Assembly (NCBI GenBank): GCA_035276085.1
Contig: DATELY010000236.1
Coordinates: forward strand, 1 to 10,415
Length of the DNA: 10,415 nucleotides
Direction of reading: 5' to 3'
From: DATELY01 sp035276085
GTDB taxonomy: Bacteria > Pseudomonadota > Gammaproteobacteria > Steroidobacterales > Steroidobacteraceae
The notes beneath the pieces were generated by a model that was not told the DNA's origin, ran no database searches, and worked only from the letters and a program-made list of their open reading frames with translations. A program made the translations under genes and the position numbers. Positions 1 to 6,338 of this stretch are shown here, one piece after another. The first letter of the stretch is position 1; each line of letters opens with the position of its first letter.

Positions 1-2
1 CT

Positions 3-39
3 CCCTCCCCTGCGCAGCGGGGGAGGGTTGGGGTGGGGG
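3..39. repeat. GC-rich hairpin and G-run block past arfB
   Basis: CCCTCCCC (3-10) and GGGGAGGG (20-27) form a perfect 8-bp stem around a 9-nt loop. The plus strand then continues as G runs of 5, 3, 4 and 5 at 19-23, 25-27, 30-33 and 35-39, separated by loops of one or two bases, which fits a G-quadruplex pattern. The block lies 20 bp beyond the stop codon of arfB, on the 3' side of that minus-strand unit, so it may act at the end of the transcript. The bases that would follow it lie outside the window, so a T-tract cannot be judged. C-rich/G-rich hairpins of this look are common as dispersed repeats in GC-rich proteobacteria, but copy number cannot be seen here. Confidence 0.5.
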
Positions 40-59
40 CAAGAGCACTCGGGGAACAC

Positions 60-473
60 TCAGTCCCAACTACCTGGCTTCCCTCTCCCCTTCTTGATCG
101 CACCCCGTTGCTGTTTCGTTTGCAGCCGCCGCTCCTTCGACGCACGCGTGGGCTTCGTTGCCCGGCGCAGCTTCGGCTGAATCAGCGCCTCTTCGATCAA
201 CGCATCGACGCGCGCCAGCGCATCGCGACGATTCTGTTCCTGTGTGCGCAGCCGTTGCGCAGTGATGACGAGCACGTCGTCGCCAGTCATGCGCTTGCCC
301 GCGAGCCGTCGCAGACGCGAGAGCGCTGTCGGCGGGAAGGACGGCCAGCACTTCATGTCCAACCGTAACTGCACCGCGCTCGCCACTTTGTTGACGTTCT
401 GACCGCCAGGACCGCCTGCTCGAATGAAGGTGAGCTCGATCGCCTCTGCGGGGATTGGAGGTGAGGAGGCCAT
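60..473 (-). CDS. arfB: ArfB alternative ribosome-rescue factor (peptidyl-tRNA hydrolase)
   Basis: This 137-residue protein belongs to the ArfB/YaeJ family, which enters the empty A site of ribosomes stalled on broken mRNA and hydrolyses the peptidyl-tRNA. The family signature is at residues 20-29 (GGPGGQNVNK), with the catalytic GGQ at 23-25. The RF-1-like fold continues to about residue 95. The tail, about residues 103-133, is strongly basic (RRATKPTRASKERR, then several Lys/Arg), as expected for the ArfB C-terminal segment that lies in the mRNA channel. Length matches the E. coli protein (about 140 residues), and the absence of the codon-recognition domains of RF1/RF2 separates it from true release factors. 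The ATG at 473 is 12 bp after the stop of the MscS-family gene, so the two are probably co-transcribed. No clear Shine-Dalgarno sequence precedes it. Confidence 0.95.
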   Translation of the reverse strand: MASSPPIPAEAIELTFIRAGGPGGQNVNKVASAVQLRLDMKCWPSFPPTALSRLRRLAGKRMTGDDVLVITAQRLRTQEQNRRDALARVDALIEEALIQPKLRRATKPTRASKERRLQTKQQRGAIKKGRGKPGSWD

Positions 474-485
474 GGCAATGTGGTG

Positions 486-1811
486 CTAGCCGCGATCTGC
501 GGTCTGCGCCCCGTCGCCGTCCTCTTTCAACATGCTGAATCGTACCTCCCGCTGTGCCACCGGGATCACGATCTTGTGCTCCTTGAAGAGCCGCCAGATC
601 GCGCGGTTGACGTCGGAACGTACGTTGTTGACGCCGCCCTGCGGATCGGAAATCCAGAAGCGCAATTCCAGATCGAAGCCGTATTCGTTGAAACCCATCA
701 TGCGCGAGACGGGCGCGGGATCGCGCAGGATACGGTCGTGACCCTCGGCCGCCATGAGCAGCACGCGCAGAGCCTCTTCAGGATCGTTGCGGTAGCTCAC
801 CCGCACGGGGAGCTTCAAACGCACCTTCGGATCGGTGTAGCTCCAGTTGATCACCGGGTTCGTGATCAGGTGCTGATTGGGGACCAGTGTTTCGACCCCA
901 TCGCGATCGCGCACGACGACATAGCGCCCGCGCAGCTCCTGCACCCAGCCGAATCCTTCCGTGCTCGTGCCCGTAGTGCCGGTGAAGCTGATGACGTCGC
1001 CCGGCTTGATGGAGCGATCCATCAACAGCACGAACCCGCTGACGAGATTGGCGACGATGGCTTGCAGACCGAAGCCGAGACCGACACCGATCGCGCCGGT
1101 CAGCACGTTCAAGGTCGTGAGATCGAGACCTGCGGCGTTCAAGCCCAGCAGGACCGACAGACCGATGAGGAATGCCTGCGTGAACTTGGAAATGCCGATG
1201 CGCATGCTGATCGCGAGGCCCTGCATGCTCATCAGCCGCCGCTCGATCCAGCGGGCGAGCCAGACGGCGACGAGGATGAAGGCGCCGACGGTGAAGGCGA
1301 GCTTCATTACCGTCCACACCGTGATGCGCTTGTCGCCCGCCTTCAGTCCGACGCTGTCCAGCGCCTGCACCAGCGGATCGAACCAGCCCACGAAGTGCAG
1401 CGACAGCACGGCCCAGATCAGGAACGTGATCGTGTTGCCCCAGCCCTTCGTGCGATCGGAGAGCGACACGCGCGCGAGATACACCGCGAAGCGGATCAAC
1501 AGCAGCAATCCGGACAGCGTGATCGCGAGGTCGATGATGTTGCTGCGTGCCTTGAGCGCATGCAGGAGGCCGCCGAATGCAGCGATGATGACCAGCGCTG
1601 CCAAATAGGGCAGAACGATGCCGAACGCCTCGCGCACGCGTTCTTCGAAGCCGTACGCGCCCGCTCCGTGCTTACGCACGCGCTCGCCGAACACCCGCCC
1701 GATCCACCAGGACACCAGGATGGCGATGGCGATGGCGGCAATCTGCACCAACGAGGGGAATGTGAGCAGCGCCTCCAGTTGGCGGCTCACTTTAGCAATC
1801 AGTTCGGCCAT
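486..1811 (-). CDS. MscS-family mechanosensitive ion channel
   Basis: The 441-residue product is an inner-membrane channel of the MscS family, which opens under membrane tension to release solutes on osmotic downshock. Hydrophobic segments lie near residues 21-41, 64-83, 91-113, 126-144, 165-188, 209-228 and 235-264, so it has several helices more than classical three-helix MscS. The last is the pore helix: the Gly/Ala-rich stretch at 239-266 (GAIGVGLGFG, then LQAIVANLVSGFVLLMDR) is the family hallmark and is followed by RSIKPGDVI at 266-274, the start of the beta domain. A cytosolic mixed alpha/beta domain runs to about 428. E. coli MscS has 286 residues, so this is a larger subfamily member; I cannot name the subfamily. 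The gene starts 26 bp after the YdcH-like gene and ends 12 bp before arfB. No good ribosome binding site is visible before the ATG. Confidence 0.93.
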   Translation of the reverse strand: MAELIAKVSRQLEALLTFPSLVQIAAIAIAILVSWWIGRVFGERVRKHGAGAYGFEERVREAFGIVLPYLAALVIIAAFGGLLHALKARSNIIDLAITLSGLLLLIRFAVYLARVSLSDRTKGWGNTITFLIWAVLSLHFVGWFDPLVQALDSVGLKAGDKRITVWTVMKLAFTVGAFILVAVWLARWIERRLMSMQGLAISMRIGISKFTQAFLIGLSVLLGLNAAGLDLTTLNVLTGAIGVGLGFGLQAIVANLVSGFVLLMDRSIKPGDVISFTGTTGTSTEGFGWVQELRGRYVVVRDRDGVETLVPNQHLITNPVINWSYTDPKVRLKLPVRVSYRNDPEEALRVLLMAAEGHDRILRDPAPVSRMMGFNEYGFDLELRFWISDPQGGVNNVRSDVNRAIWRLFKEHKIVIPVAQREVRFSMLKEDGDGAQTADRG

Positions 1812-1837
1812 CGAGGGCTGGGTTCAGGGATAGGGCG

Positions 1838-2062
1838 TCAGGCGTTGAGATCGGGGATCAGCTCGCTTTCCAAGCGGGCGATTTGATCCTTCAGCATGAG
1901 CTTGCGCTTCTTCAGGCGTCGCAGCTGCACCTCGTTGACGTACAGATCCATCTGCAGGCGATGGATGACATCGTCCAGATCGCGGTGCTCGATGCGCAAT
2001 TCGCGCAACCGTTCGAGGCGCCGGAAGGTCTCGGTATCGACGTTGTCTTCCGACTCGCTCAT
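1838..2062 (-). CDS. YdcH/DUF465-family small coiled-coil protein
   Basis: A 74-residue, highly charged helical protein of the DUF465 (YdcH) family. The family pattern is visible: an EHRDLDDVIHRL stretch at about 26-37, then a Lys/Arg-rich LRRLKKRKLMLKDQIARLE run at about 47-65. Leucine and isoleucine spacing suggests a helical hairpin or coiled coil. There is no signal peptide or membrane segment, so it should be cytosolic. The biochemical role of this family is not established and I assign none. It is the first gene of a likely three-gene unit (this gene, MscS-family channel, arfB), 26 bp upstream of the channel gene. The ATG at 2062 has no obvious Shine-Dalgarno sequence. Confidence 0.9.
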   Translation of the reverse strand: MSESEDNVDTETFRRLERLRELRIEHRDLDDVIHRLQMDLYVNEVQLRRLKKRKLMLKDQIARLESELIPDLNA

Positions 2063-2170
2063 CGGGATGGAGTGTCTGGTTCAGATCAGGAGACGAAGAT
2101 GCTGCGCTCGCACTGGCAGTGACTGCCGGGTGCCAACCCTTGGGGGAGGCGGATCACCCTAACGCGGTGC

Positions 2171-2209
2171 TGCCGGCCCGAAGCGAATGCTCCCTGGGAG
2201 CAGCCGGCA
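2171..2209. other. Two-part hairpin in the 5' leader of the ydcH-like gene
   Basis: TGCCGGC (2171-2177) pairs with GCCGGCA (2203-2209), and inside it TGCTCC (2188-2193) pairs with GGAGCA (2197-2202) around a 3-nt loop. The two right arms are adjacent while the left arms are 10 nt apart, giving a stem with one bulged side. On the minus strand it would lie in the leader of the ydcH-like transcript, just downstream of the candidate promoter. No T-tract follows on that strand, so a simple intrinsic terminator is unlikely. Confidence 0.4.
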
Positions 2210-2212
2210 CGT

Positions 2213-2242
2213 ACTTTAGCCAACTGGCCTGCATCCTGCCAA
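2213..2242 (-). promoter_or_regulatory. Candidate sigma70 promoter for the ydcH-like/mscS-like/arfB unit
   Basis: Read on the minus strand, TTGGCA (2242-2237) matches the -35 consensus at 5 of 6 positions and TAAAGT (2218-2213) matches the -10 at 4 of 6, with an 18-bp spacer. Transcription would start near 2206 and give a leader of roughly 145 nt before the ATG at 2062. It lies in the 198-bp gap after the DUF3301 gene, where a new transcription unit would need a promoter. This is a consensus match by eye, without experimental support. Confidence 0.35.
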
Positions 2243-2260
2243 CGCAACAGCGTGAGGGTG

Positions 2261-2740
2261 TCAGACGCGCCGATCGCCGGAATCGCTCCGGCGTGGCTGC
2301 TCCGGCGGCGCGCTGCGCTGCCGCTGGCGCCGCCATTGGTCCAGGTCGAGGACGTTGGAGGCGGGATGTGACACGGTCAGCGATCTGGCGGGCGGATCGA
2401 TTTCCGCCGGTCGCTCGACGGGCTCGCTGCGTGGCGCATGCGCGAAACCCACGGTTTCGATGTGATCGCCTGCAATGACGACGAAGCCCTGCAACCGTTC
2501 GACGCTGCGGGCGGTGTAGTCGAAGATATAGGTGCGCCGCAGTGCGAGCCGACCGCTCGCACCGCGGAAGAAGCCGATGCGTGCAAATGCCACCGTGCCG
2601 TCGAGAAACTGCAGCTGGGCGCGCTCGCAAGCTTCCTCGGCGGCCGCGTTGGCGCGTTCGCGTTGCTTCAAGCTGTCATACCAGAACCAGCCGGCAAGCA
2701 GCGCGGCGATCACGGCACCCAGTAATGTCCAACTCAGCAT
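2261..2740 (-). CDS. DUF3301 family membrane-anchored protein
   Basis: A 159-residue protein of the DUF3301 family, whose function is unknown. Residues 3-20 form one hydrophobic helix, immediately followed by a charged segment (YDSLKQRERA at 21-30); the rest is probably cytoplasmic. Typical family positions are seen: the conserved Cys at 38 in an Ala/Glu-rich helix, then LQFLDGTVAFARI at 43-55, LALRRTYIFDY at 65-75 and an ERLQGFVVIAG strand pair at 81-91. From about residue 100 the tail is Pro/Arg-rich and looks disordered. I chose the ATG at 2740 rather than the TTG at 2758: GGAG at 2753-2750 sits 9 nt upstream of this ATG, and the ATG overlaps the cysQ stop as TGATG, a translational-coupling arrangement. 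Confidence 0.85.
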   Translation of the reverse strand: MLSWTLLGAVIAALLAGWFWYDSLKQRERANAAAEEACERAQLQFLDGTVAFARIGFFRGASGRLALRRTYIFDYTARSVERLQGFVVIAGDHIETVGFAHAPRSEPVERPAEIDPPARSLTVSHPASNVLDLDQWRRQRQRSAPPEQPRRSDSGDRRV

Positions 2741-3609
2741 CAAATGAATCTCCGCCAATCACGCGCGCGGTCGGCGAACGCGAGGAAATTGGGATTCAGC
2801 AGTGTGGGCCGGGCGTTGTATCGAAGCGGTTCGCCCTGAACATCGGTGACCTGACCACCTGCGCTTTCCAGCACGGCCTGAGCGGCTGCCGTATCCCATT
2901 CCGATGTAGGACCAAAACGCGGGTACAAATCGGCAGTTCCTTCGGCGACGAGGCAGAACTTGAGCGAGCTGCCCATCGGCTTCATCTCGTGCGGCCCGAT
3001 GCGCGAAAGTAGGCCATCGAGCGACGCATCGCGATGTGAACGGCTTCCCACGATTACAGGCTGGGCGCGCGCAGGAACGGTGGGTCGTAGGGGTTGCGGC
3101 GCCTGCTCGCCCTCCTGTTTCCAACCGCCCAAGCCGCGTGCGCCGAAGTAAAGCAGCCCGAGCGCAGGCGCTGCCACGACACCCATGGTGGGCTCATGCT
3201 CTTCGACCAGCGCGATATTCACGGTGAATTCGCCATTGCGCTTGATGAATTCCTTGGTGCCGTCGAGAGGATCCACCAGCCAGAACTGTTTCCAGGGCTG
3301 ACGCTGCGAGTAATCGTGGATCTGCTCGGCGGACTCCTCGGACAGCACGGGAATGGTCGGAGTGAGCTTCTGCAGCCCGGCGACGATCCAGTCGTGGGAT
3401 GCACGGTCCGCCGCTGTGAGGGGTGAATCATCCGCTTTCGCCTCGATGGCAAATTCCGTGTTGTATATCCGCATGATCGCCTTGCCGGCGGAATCGGCGA
3501 GCGCGGTGATGGCCTGCAGCAGGTCGCGTGTGTCGGCGGCGGATCGCACGTGAGGGATACCTTCGAGAGGGGGCCGCTCATGGATGACGGCCGCACTTCT
3601 TCTTACCAT
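2740..3609 (-). CDS. cysQ: CysQ 3'(2'),5'-bisphosphate nucleotidase
   Basis: This is a member of the inositol-monophosphatase-like, Mg-dependent phosphatases. CysQ hydrolyses 3'-phosphoadenosine 5'-phosphate, the by-product of sulfate activation, to AMP. From the ATG at 3609 (289 residues) the motifs are: SPLTAAD at 62-68, LSEES near 89-93 with metal-binding Glu92, WLVDPLDGTKEF near 111-122 with metal-binding Asp113 and Asp116, GSSLKFCLVAEG at 213-224, and EWDTAA at 237-242 with Asp239. The stretches DPLDGTKEFIKRNGEFTVNIAL and SSLKFCLVAEG are nearly the same as in E. coli CysQ. The start is uncertain. A GTG at 3549 gives 269 residues and fits the 246-residue E. coli protein better, while a TTG at 3684 would overlap yrfG. 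The gene is divergent from yrfG and coupled to the DUF3301 gene downstream. Confidence 0.93.
   Translation of the reverse strand: MVRRSAAVIHERPPLEGIPHVRSAADTRDLLQAITALADSAGKAIMRIYNTEFAIEAKADDSPLTAADRASHDWIVAGLQKLTPTIPVLSEESAEQIHDYSQRQPWKQFWLVDPLDGTKEFIKRNGEFTVNIALVEEHEPTMGVVAAPALGLLYFGARGLGGWKQEGEQAPQPLRPTVPARAQPVIVGSRSHRDASLDGLLSRIGPHEMKPMGSSLKFCLVAEGTADLYPRFGPTSEWDTAAAQAVLESAGGQVTDVQGEPLRYNARPTLLNPNFLAFADRARDWRRFI
2750..2753 (-). promoter_or_regulatory. Shine-Dalgarno GGAG of the DUF3301 gene
   Basis: GGAG on the minus strand lies inside the last codons of cysQ, 9 nt before the ATG at 2740. It favours this ATG over the in-frame TTG at 2758 and suggests that ribosomes finishing cysQ can restart at the TGATG junction. 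Confidence 0.6.
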
Positions 3610-3632
3610 AGGTGCGCAGCGTGCGCCTCCTT
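3607..3632 (-). promoter_or_regulatory. Strong but distant Shine-Dalgarno with hairpin before cysQ ATG
   Basis: AAGGAGG (3632-3626, minus strand) is an excellent Shine-Dalgarno core, but it lies 16 nt from the ATG at 3609. The stretch between contains a perfect stem: on the plus strand GCGCA (3614-3618), loop GCG, then TGCGC (3622-3626). Folding it would bring the Shine-Dalgarno to about 4 nt from the ATG, or could hide its last base. Whether the start is really at 3609 is not proven, so the site may be chance. Confidence 0.25.
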
Positions 3633-3676
3633 CGCGGCGTGTCGTGCAATTGCTTAAGTGAAATCGCGGGTGAGGG

Positions 3677-4372
3677 ATGGTCAAAGAGCATCGGACGAGC
3701 GTGGACGTTCAGGTTCCGTGGGCCTGGTCAGACATCGACACGGTGCTGCTCGACATGGACGGCACGCTCCTGGACCTGCGCTTCGATAACTACTTCTGGC
3801 TCGAGTTCGTGCCGCACCGCTATGCGCAGGCACAAGCGATTTCGCTGAGCGCTGCGCATGACGTGCTGAGCCCCAAGTTCGCCGCGTGCCGCGGCACGCT
3901 GAACTGGTATTGCACCGACTATTGGAGCCGGGAGCTGGGTCTCGACATTGCCGCTTTGAAGCACGAGATCCGCGATCAGGTGCGATTTCTGGAAGGCGCG
4001 GAGCGTTTCCTGAATACGTTGCGCAGGTGGGGCAAGCGCCTGGTGCTGATCACCAACGCGCATCGCGACAGCTTGCAGGTGAAGGCGCACCGGACCGAGC
4101 TTGCGAGCTATTTCGAGCGCTGCACCAGTTCGCACGATTACGGTGCCGCAAAGGAACATCCGGATTTCTGGCAGGCGCTGCGCAGCGATTTTCCCTTCGA
4201 TCCGCAACGCACCCTGTTCGTCGACGATAGCCTTGCCGTGCTGCGGATGGCTCGTGCGCAGGGGATTACGCACCTGGTCACGATCACGCAGCCCGACTCC
4301 ACGCTGCCGCCCCGTGCGATCGAAGAATTCCCGGCCGTACGCCGAGTGGCGGACCTGCTCGAGGTCGCCTGA
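3677..4372 (+). CDS. yrfG: YrfG-type HAD hydrolase (GMP/IMP 5'-nucleotidase)
   Basis: A 231-residue haloacid-dehalogenase hydrolase. Motif I is DMDGT at 26-30 with nucleophile Asp26 and acid/base Asp28. Motif II is TNAH at 126-129, motif III is Lys159 (AAKEHPDFW), and motif IV is the DD pair at 183-184 (LFVDDS). The segments TVLLDMDGTLLDLRFDNYFW and TLNWYCTDYWS match E. coli YrfG closely; that enzyme dephosphorylates GMP and IMP, so purine nucleotide turnover is the likely role. It is cytosolic with no signal peptide. In several gammaproteobacteria yrfG, nudE and cysQ are neighbours; here cysQ is divergent and no nudE is present between them. The ATG at 3677 has a GAGG only one base before it, so the Shine-Dalgarno is not clear; a GTG at 3701 is an alternative. 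The stop is 5 bp from the convergent rhlB stop. Confidence 0.92.
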   Translation: MVKEHRTSVDVQVPWAWSDIDTVLLDMDGTLLDLRFDNYFWLEFVPHRYAQAQAISLSAAHDVLSPKFAACRGTLNWYCTDYWSRELGLDIAALKHEIRDQVRFLEGAERFLNTLRRWGKRLVLITNAHRDSLQVKAHRTELASYFERCTSSHDYGAAKEHPDFWQALRSDFPFDPQRTLFVDDSLAVLRMARAQGITHLVTITQPDSTLPPRAIEEFPAVRRVADLLEVA

Positions 4373-4377
4373 GCGAT

Positions 4378-5850
4378 TTACTCGGTGGGATTGTTCGGGC
4401 TGCTCACGTCCGCGGAGGGTGAGGCAGCGTTACTCCCGGCGCTGGACTTGCCACGTCGACGACGACGTCGACGCTTGCCGGTAGAGTCGCTCGATGAATC
4501 CTGAGCTTTGGCCTCGCTATTGCCGGCAGGGGATTGTGCAGCCGCGGGCCGTTGCGGTTGAGGTCGCGGTGGTCTGTTTGGCCGCCGGTTGCCTTGCGGG
4601 TGGCGCTGACCGCCGCTGCGGCCGCGCTCCGGTCGACCGTGCGGGCGATGATACGAACGTGGCGAAGCCGGGGTGATTTCCGGCAACTGCTCGCTTTCGA
4701 CCGCGGCAACCGGCAGCTTGCGCGAAATGTAGGCTTCGATGTCTGGCAAGGACATCACGTATTCCTCGCAACCGAAGCTGATGGCATCGCCTTCGGCGCC
4801 GGCGCGAGCTGTGCGGCCGATGCGGTGGACGTAGTCTTCCGGATCCTGCGGCAAGTCGTAATTGAACACGTGACTCACATCGGGAATGTGCAGCCCGCGG
4901 GAAGCGACGTCGGTGCCGATCAACACGGCGAGCGTGCCTTCGTGGAAGTCCCGGAGCATGCGCAACCGCTTGCGTTGGGGCACATCGCCGGAGATCGCCT
5001 CGGCGTTCACGCCATTCTTCTGCAGCAGGTCGGCCACTTCATCGGCCGCACGGCGCGTGTTGACGAACACCATGCTGCGTCGAGGATCCATGCGCTTGAG
5101 CAAGCCGACCAGCAGACGCGGCTTCTCGTCCTGTGAGGGAAAGTAGATCACCTGACGCACCCGATCGACCGTCATCTTGTCCGGCTCGATGCGTACCAGG
5201 GCCGGCTCGTTCATGTGCTCATAGGCAAGCTCGAGTACACGGTGCGAGAGCGTCGCGGAGAACAGCATGTTCAGGCGCCGACCGGGTTCGGGCAGCCGTC
5301 TCAAGATGTAGCGGATATCCGCGATGAAGCCCAGGTCGAACATGCGATCGGCTTCATCCAGCACCAGCACTTCGACCGAGCGCAGATCAATCACACGCTG
5401 CTTGTAGAAATCGATGATGCGCCCCGGTGTGCCGATGAGAACGTCGACGCCTTGTTCCAGGTGGCGACGCTGCTTGTCGTAGTCGACGCCGCCGAAGGCC
5501 AGACCCAAGGTCAGCGGCGATGTCGAGCCCAGCACTTCGGCATCGCTGTGGATCTGAACGGCCAGCTCGCGAGTTGGAGCGAGGATCAAGGCGCGTGGCG
5601 CGTTGATCTGCCGCGTAGGCGGAACTTCAGCGCGCAGGAGTCGCGCATACAGCGCAACCAGGAAGGCGGCTGTCTTGCCGGTACCGGTCTGTGCCTGGCC
5701 CGCGACGTCCATGCCTGCCAATGCTTGCGGCAACGTTTGCGCTTGAATCGGTGTACAGCGCTCGAACCCGGCTTCGGCGAGTCCGTGTTGCAGGGTCTCG
5801 GGCAAATGCAGGCTGGAGAATGAAAGATCGGAGAGATGTGAATCGGGCAT
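4378..5850 (-). CDS. rhlB: RhlB DEAD-box ATP-dependent RNA helicase
   Basis: A 490-residue DEAD-box helicase. In E. coli RhlB unwinds structured RNA as part of the RNase E degradosome. Motifs in order: phenylalanine and Q motif FERCTPIQAQ at 29-38, Walker A AQTGTGKT at 53-60, PTREL at 92-96, TPGR at 141-144, DEAD at 165-168, SAT at 198-200, RGLHIPDVSHVFNYD at 318-332 and HRIGRTARAG at 342-351. VAGQAQTGTGKT, the CEEYVMSLPDIEAYI segment and the divergent trxA-rho next door all favour RhlB over other DEAD-box proteins. After about residue 390 comes a 100-residue low-complexity tail: Arg/Pro/Gly/Gln-rich, then KRRRRRRRGK at 459-468, then Ser/Ala/Asn-rich. E. coli RhlB has 421 residues, so the tail is longer here. 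I chose the ATG at 5850 (MPDSHLSDLSF) over a GTG at 5892, because it aligns with the E. coli start. Convergent with yrfG, with no visible terminator between them. Confidence 0.93.
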   Translation of the reverse strand: MPDSHLSDLSFSSLHLPETLQHGLAEAGFERCTPIQAQTLPQALAGMDVAGQAQTGTGKTAAFLVALYARLLRAEVPPTRQINAPRALILAPTRELAVQIHSDAEVLGSTSPLTLGLAFGGVDYDKQRRHLEQGVDVLIGTPGRIIDFYKQRVIDLRSVEVLVLDEADRMFDLGFIADIRYILRRLPEPGRRLNMLFSATLSHRVLELAYEHMNEPALVRIEPDKMTVDRVRQVIYFPSQDEKPRLLVGLLKRMDPRRSMVFVNTRRAADEVADLLQKNGVNAEAISGDVPQRKRLRMLRDFHEGTLAVLIGTDVASRGLHIPDVSHVFNYDLPQDPEDYVHRIGRTARAGAEGDAISFGCEEYVMSLPDIEAYISRKLPVAAVESEQLPEITPASPRSYHRPHGRPERGRSGGQRHPQGNRRPNRPPRPQPQRPAAAQSPAGNSEAKAQDSSSDSTGKRRRRRRRGKSSAGSNAASPSADVSSPNNPTE

Positions 5851-5934
5851 CGAATACTCAGTTGGAAGTGAAAGCAGTGCAGATCGGGTCACAGGTTCGC
5901 GCTTACCTTGCGCTCATGATGCGATTTCGAAGGC

Positions 5935-5963
5935 TTGCAAATTGGAAATCGGACGGTTTAAAT
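5935..5963 (+). promoter_or_regulatory. Candidate promoter for trxA-rho
   Basis: TTGCAA (5935-5940) and TTAAAT (5958-5963) each match the sigma70 boxes at 4 of 6 positions with the optimal 17-bp spacer. Transcription from here would give a leader of about 370 nt before the trxA start. The match is weak and the region is locally AT-richer than its surroundings, so a chance match is quite possible. Confidence 0.28.
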
Positions 5964-5997
5964 ACGGCCACAGAGCGGAGTCATCCGCACCCGCCCG

Positions 5998-6011
5998 ACC
6001 GGTTCGCCGGT
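5998..6011 (+). other. UUCG-tetraloop hairpin in the presumed trxA-rho leader
   Basis: ACCGG (5998-6002), TTCG (6003-6006) and CCGGT (6007-6011) form a perfect 5-bp stem closed by a UUCG tetraloop in the plus-strand RNA. The TTCG loop supports structure in plus-strand RNA; the minus strand reads CGAA. It could stabilise the leader, but no T-tract follows. Confidence 0.4.
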
Positions 6012-6325
6012 ATCAAGCCCCTCGTTAAGTAGAACCCCTCACCGGCCAAAATACCGGGGATTGTCCAGCTGAACCTGGCGAACCACGCATCGAGTACGCG
6101 CATTCTGTACGGAGGCCTCGTCCCGAAACGGCCCAGAGCTTCAAGCAACGCTTAAAGCGCCAAAGCCGCGCCATTGTGCCCGACCGGGCATGTGCAGTCA
6201 CTCTGACACTTCATCTCATCGATCCCAAGGCATCGACAGCAACCTACATCCAACGCTTCTGACTGAAGGCTCAACGCCACAACCCGTCAGTTCCCTACTC
6301 AAACTTTTGAACGCTACACAGAACC

Positions 6326-6330
6326 GGAGG
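6326..6330 (+). promoter_or_regulatory. Shine-Dalgarno GGAGG of trxA
   Basis: GGAGG is followed by 8 nt and then the GTG at 6339. This is the strongest ribosome binding site in the window with proper spacing, and it fixes the non-ATG start of trxA. Confidence 0.8.
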
Positions 6331-6338
6331 TACTCCTG

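Larger units (their letters stand above)
5851..6338. other. Divergent intergenic region rhlB/trxA
   Basis: This is the largest gap in the window, 488 bp, and should hold the promoters of rhlB and of trxA-rho. I see one candidate plus-strand promoter (5935-5963), a UUCG-type hairpin (5998-6011), a small TGCCC/GGGCA hairpin (6177-6181 with 6186-6190, loop GACC) and the trxA Shine-Dalgarno at 6326-6330. No convincing promoter for rhlB was found on the minus strand. No protein with a ribosome binding site and no tRNA-like structure was found. In E. coli the rho leader is long and involved in autoregulation; a long leader here would be compatible with that, but it is only inferred. Confidence 0.5.

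Noticed and set aside
480..1886. A 468-codon open frame on the plus strand opposite the MscS-family gene
   Set aside because: Its translation is rich in His, Gln, Asp and Glu without any recognisable domain, and it mirrors a clear membrane channel on the minus strand. Such antisense frames are common in GC-rich DNA.
3610..3684. A longer CysQ starting at the TTG at 3684
   Set aside because: It would overlap the start of the divergent yrfG gene and add about 25 residues not found in the family.
3677..5850. Defence or phage system around the nucleotidase and helicase
   Set aside because: Both proteins match housekeeping families (YrfG and RhlB) with close motif agreement and conserved neighbours; there are no toxin, nuclease or phage genes nearby.
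5851..5892. A longer RhlB starting at the GTG at 5892
   Set aside because: The extra 14 residues lack family similarity, while the ATG at 5850 aligns with the start of E. coli RhlB.
5917..6032. A possible 38-residue leader peptide upstream of trxA
   Set aside because: No Shine-Dalgarno sequence precedes the ATG pair, and it would begin upstream of the only candidate promoter.
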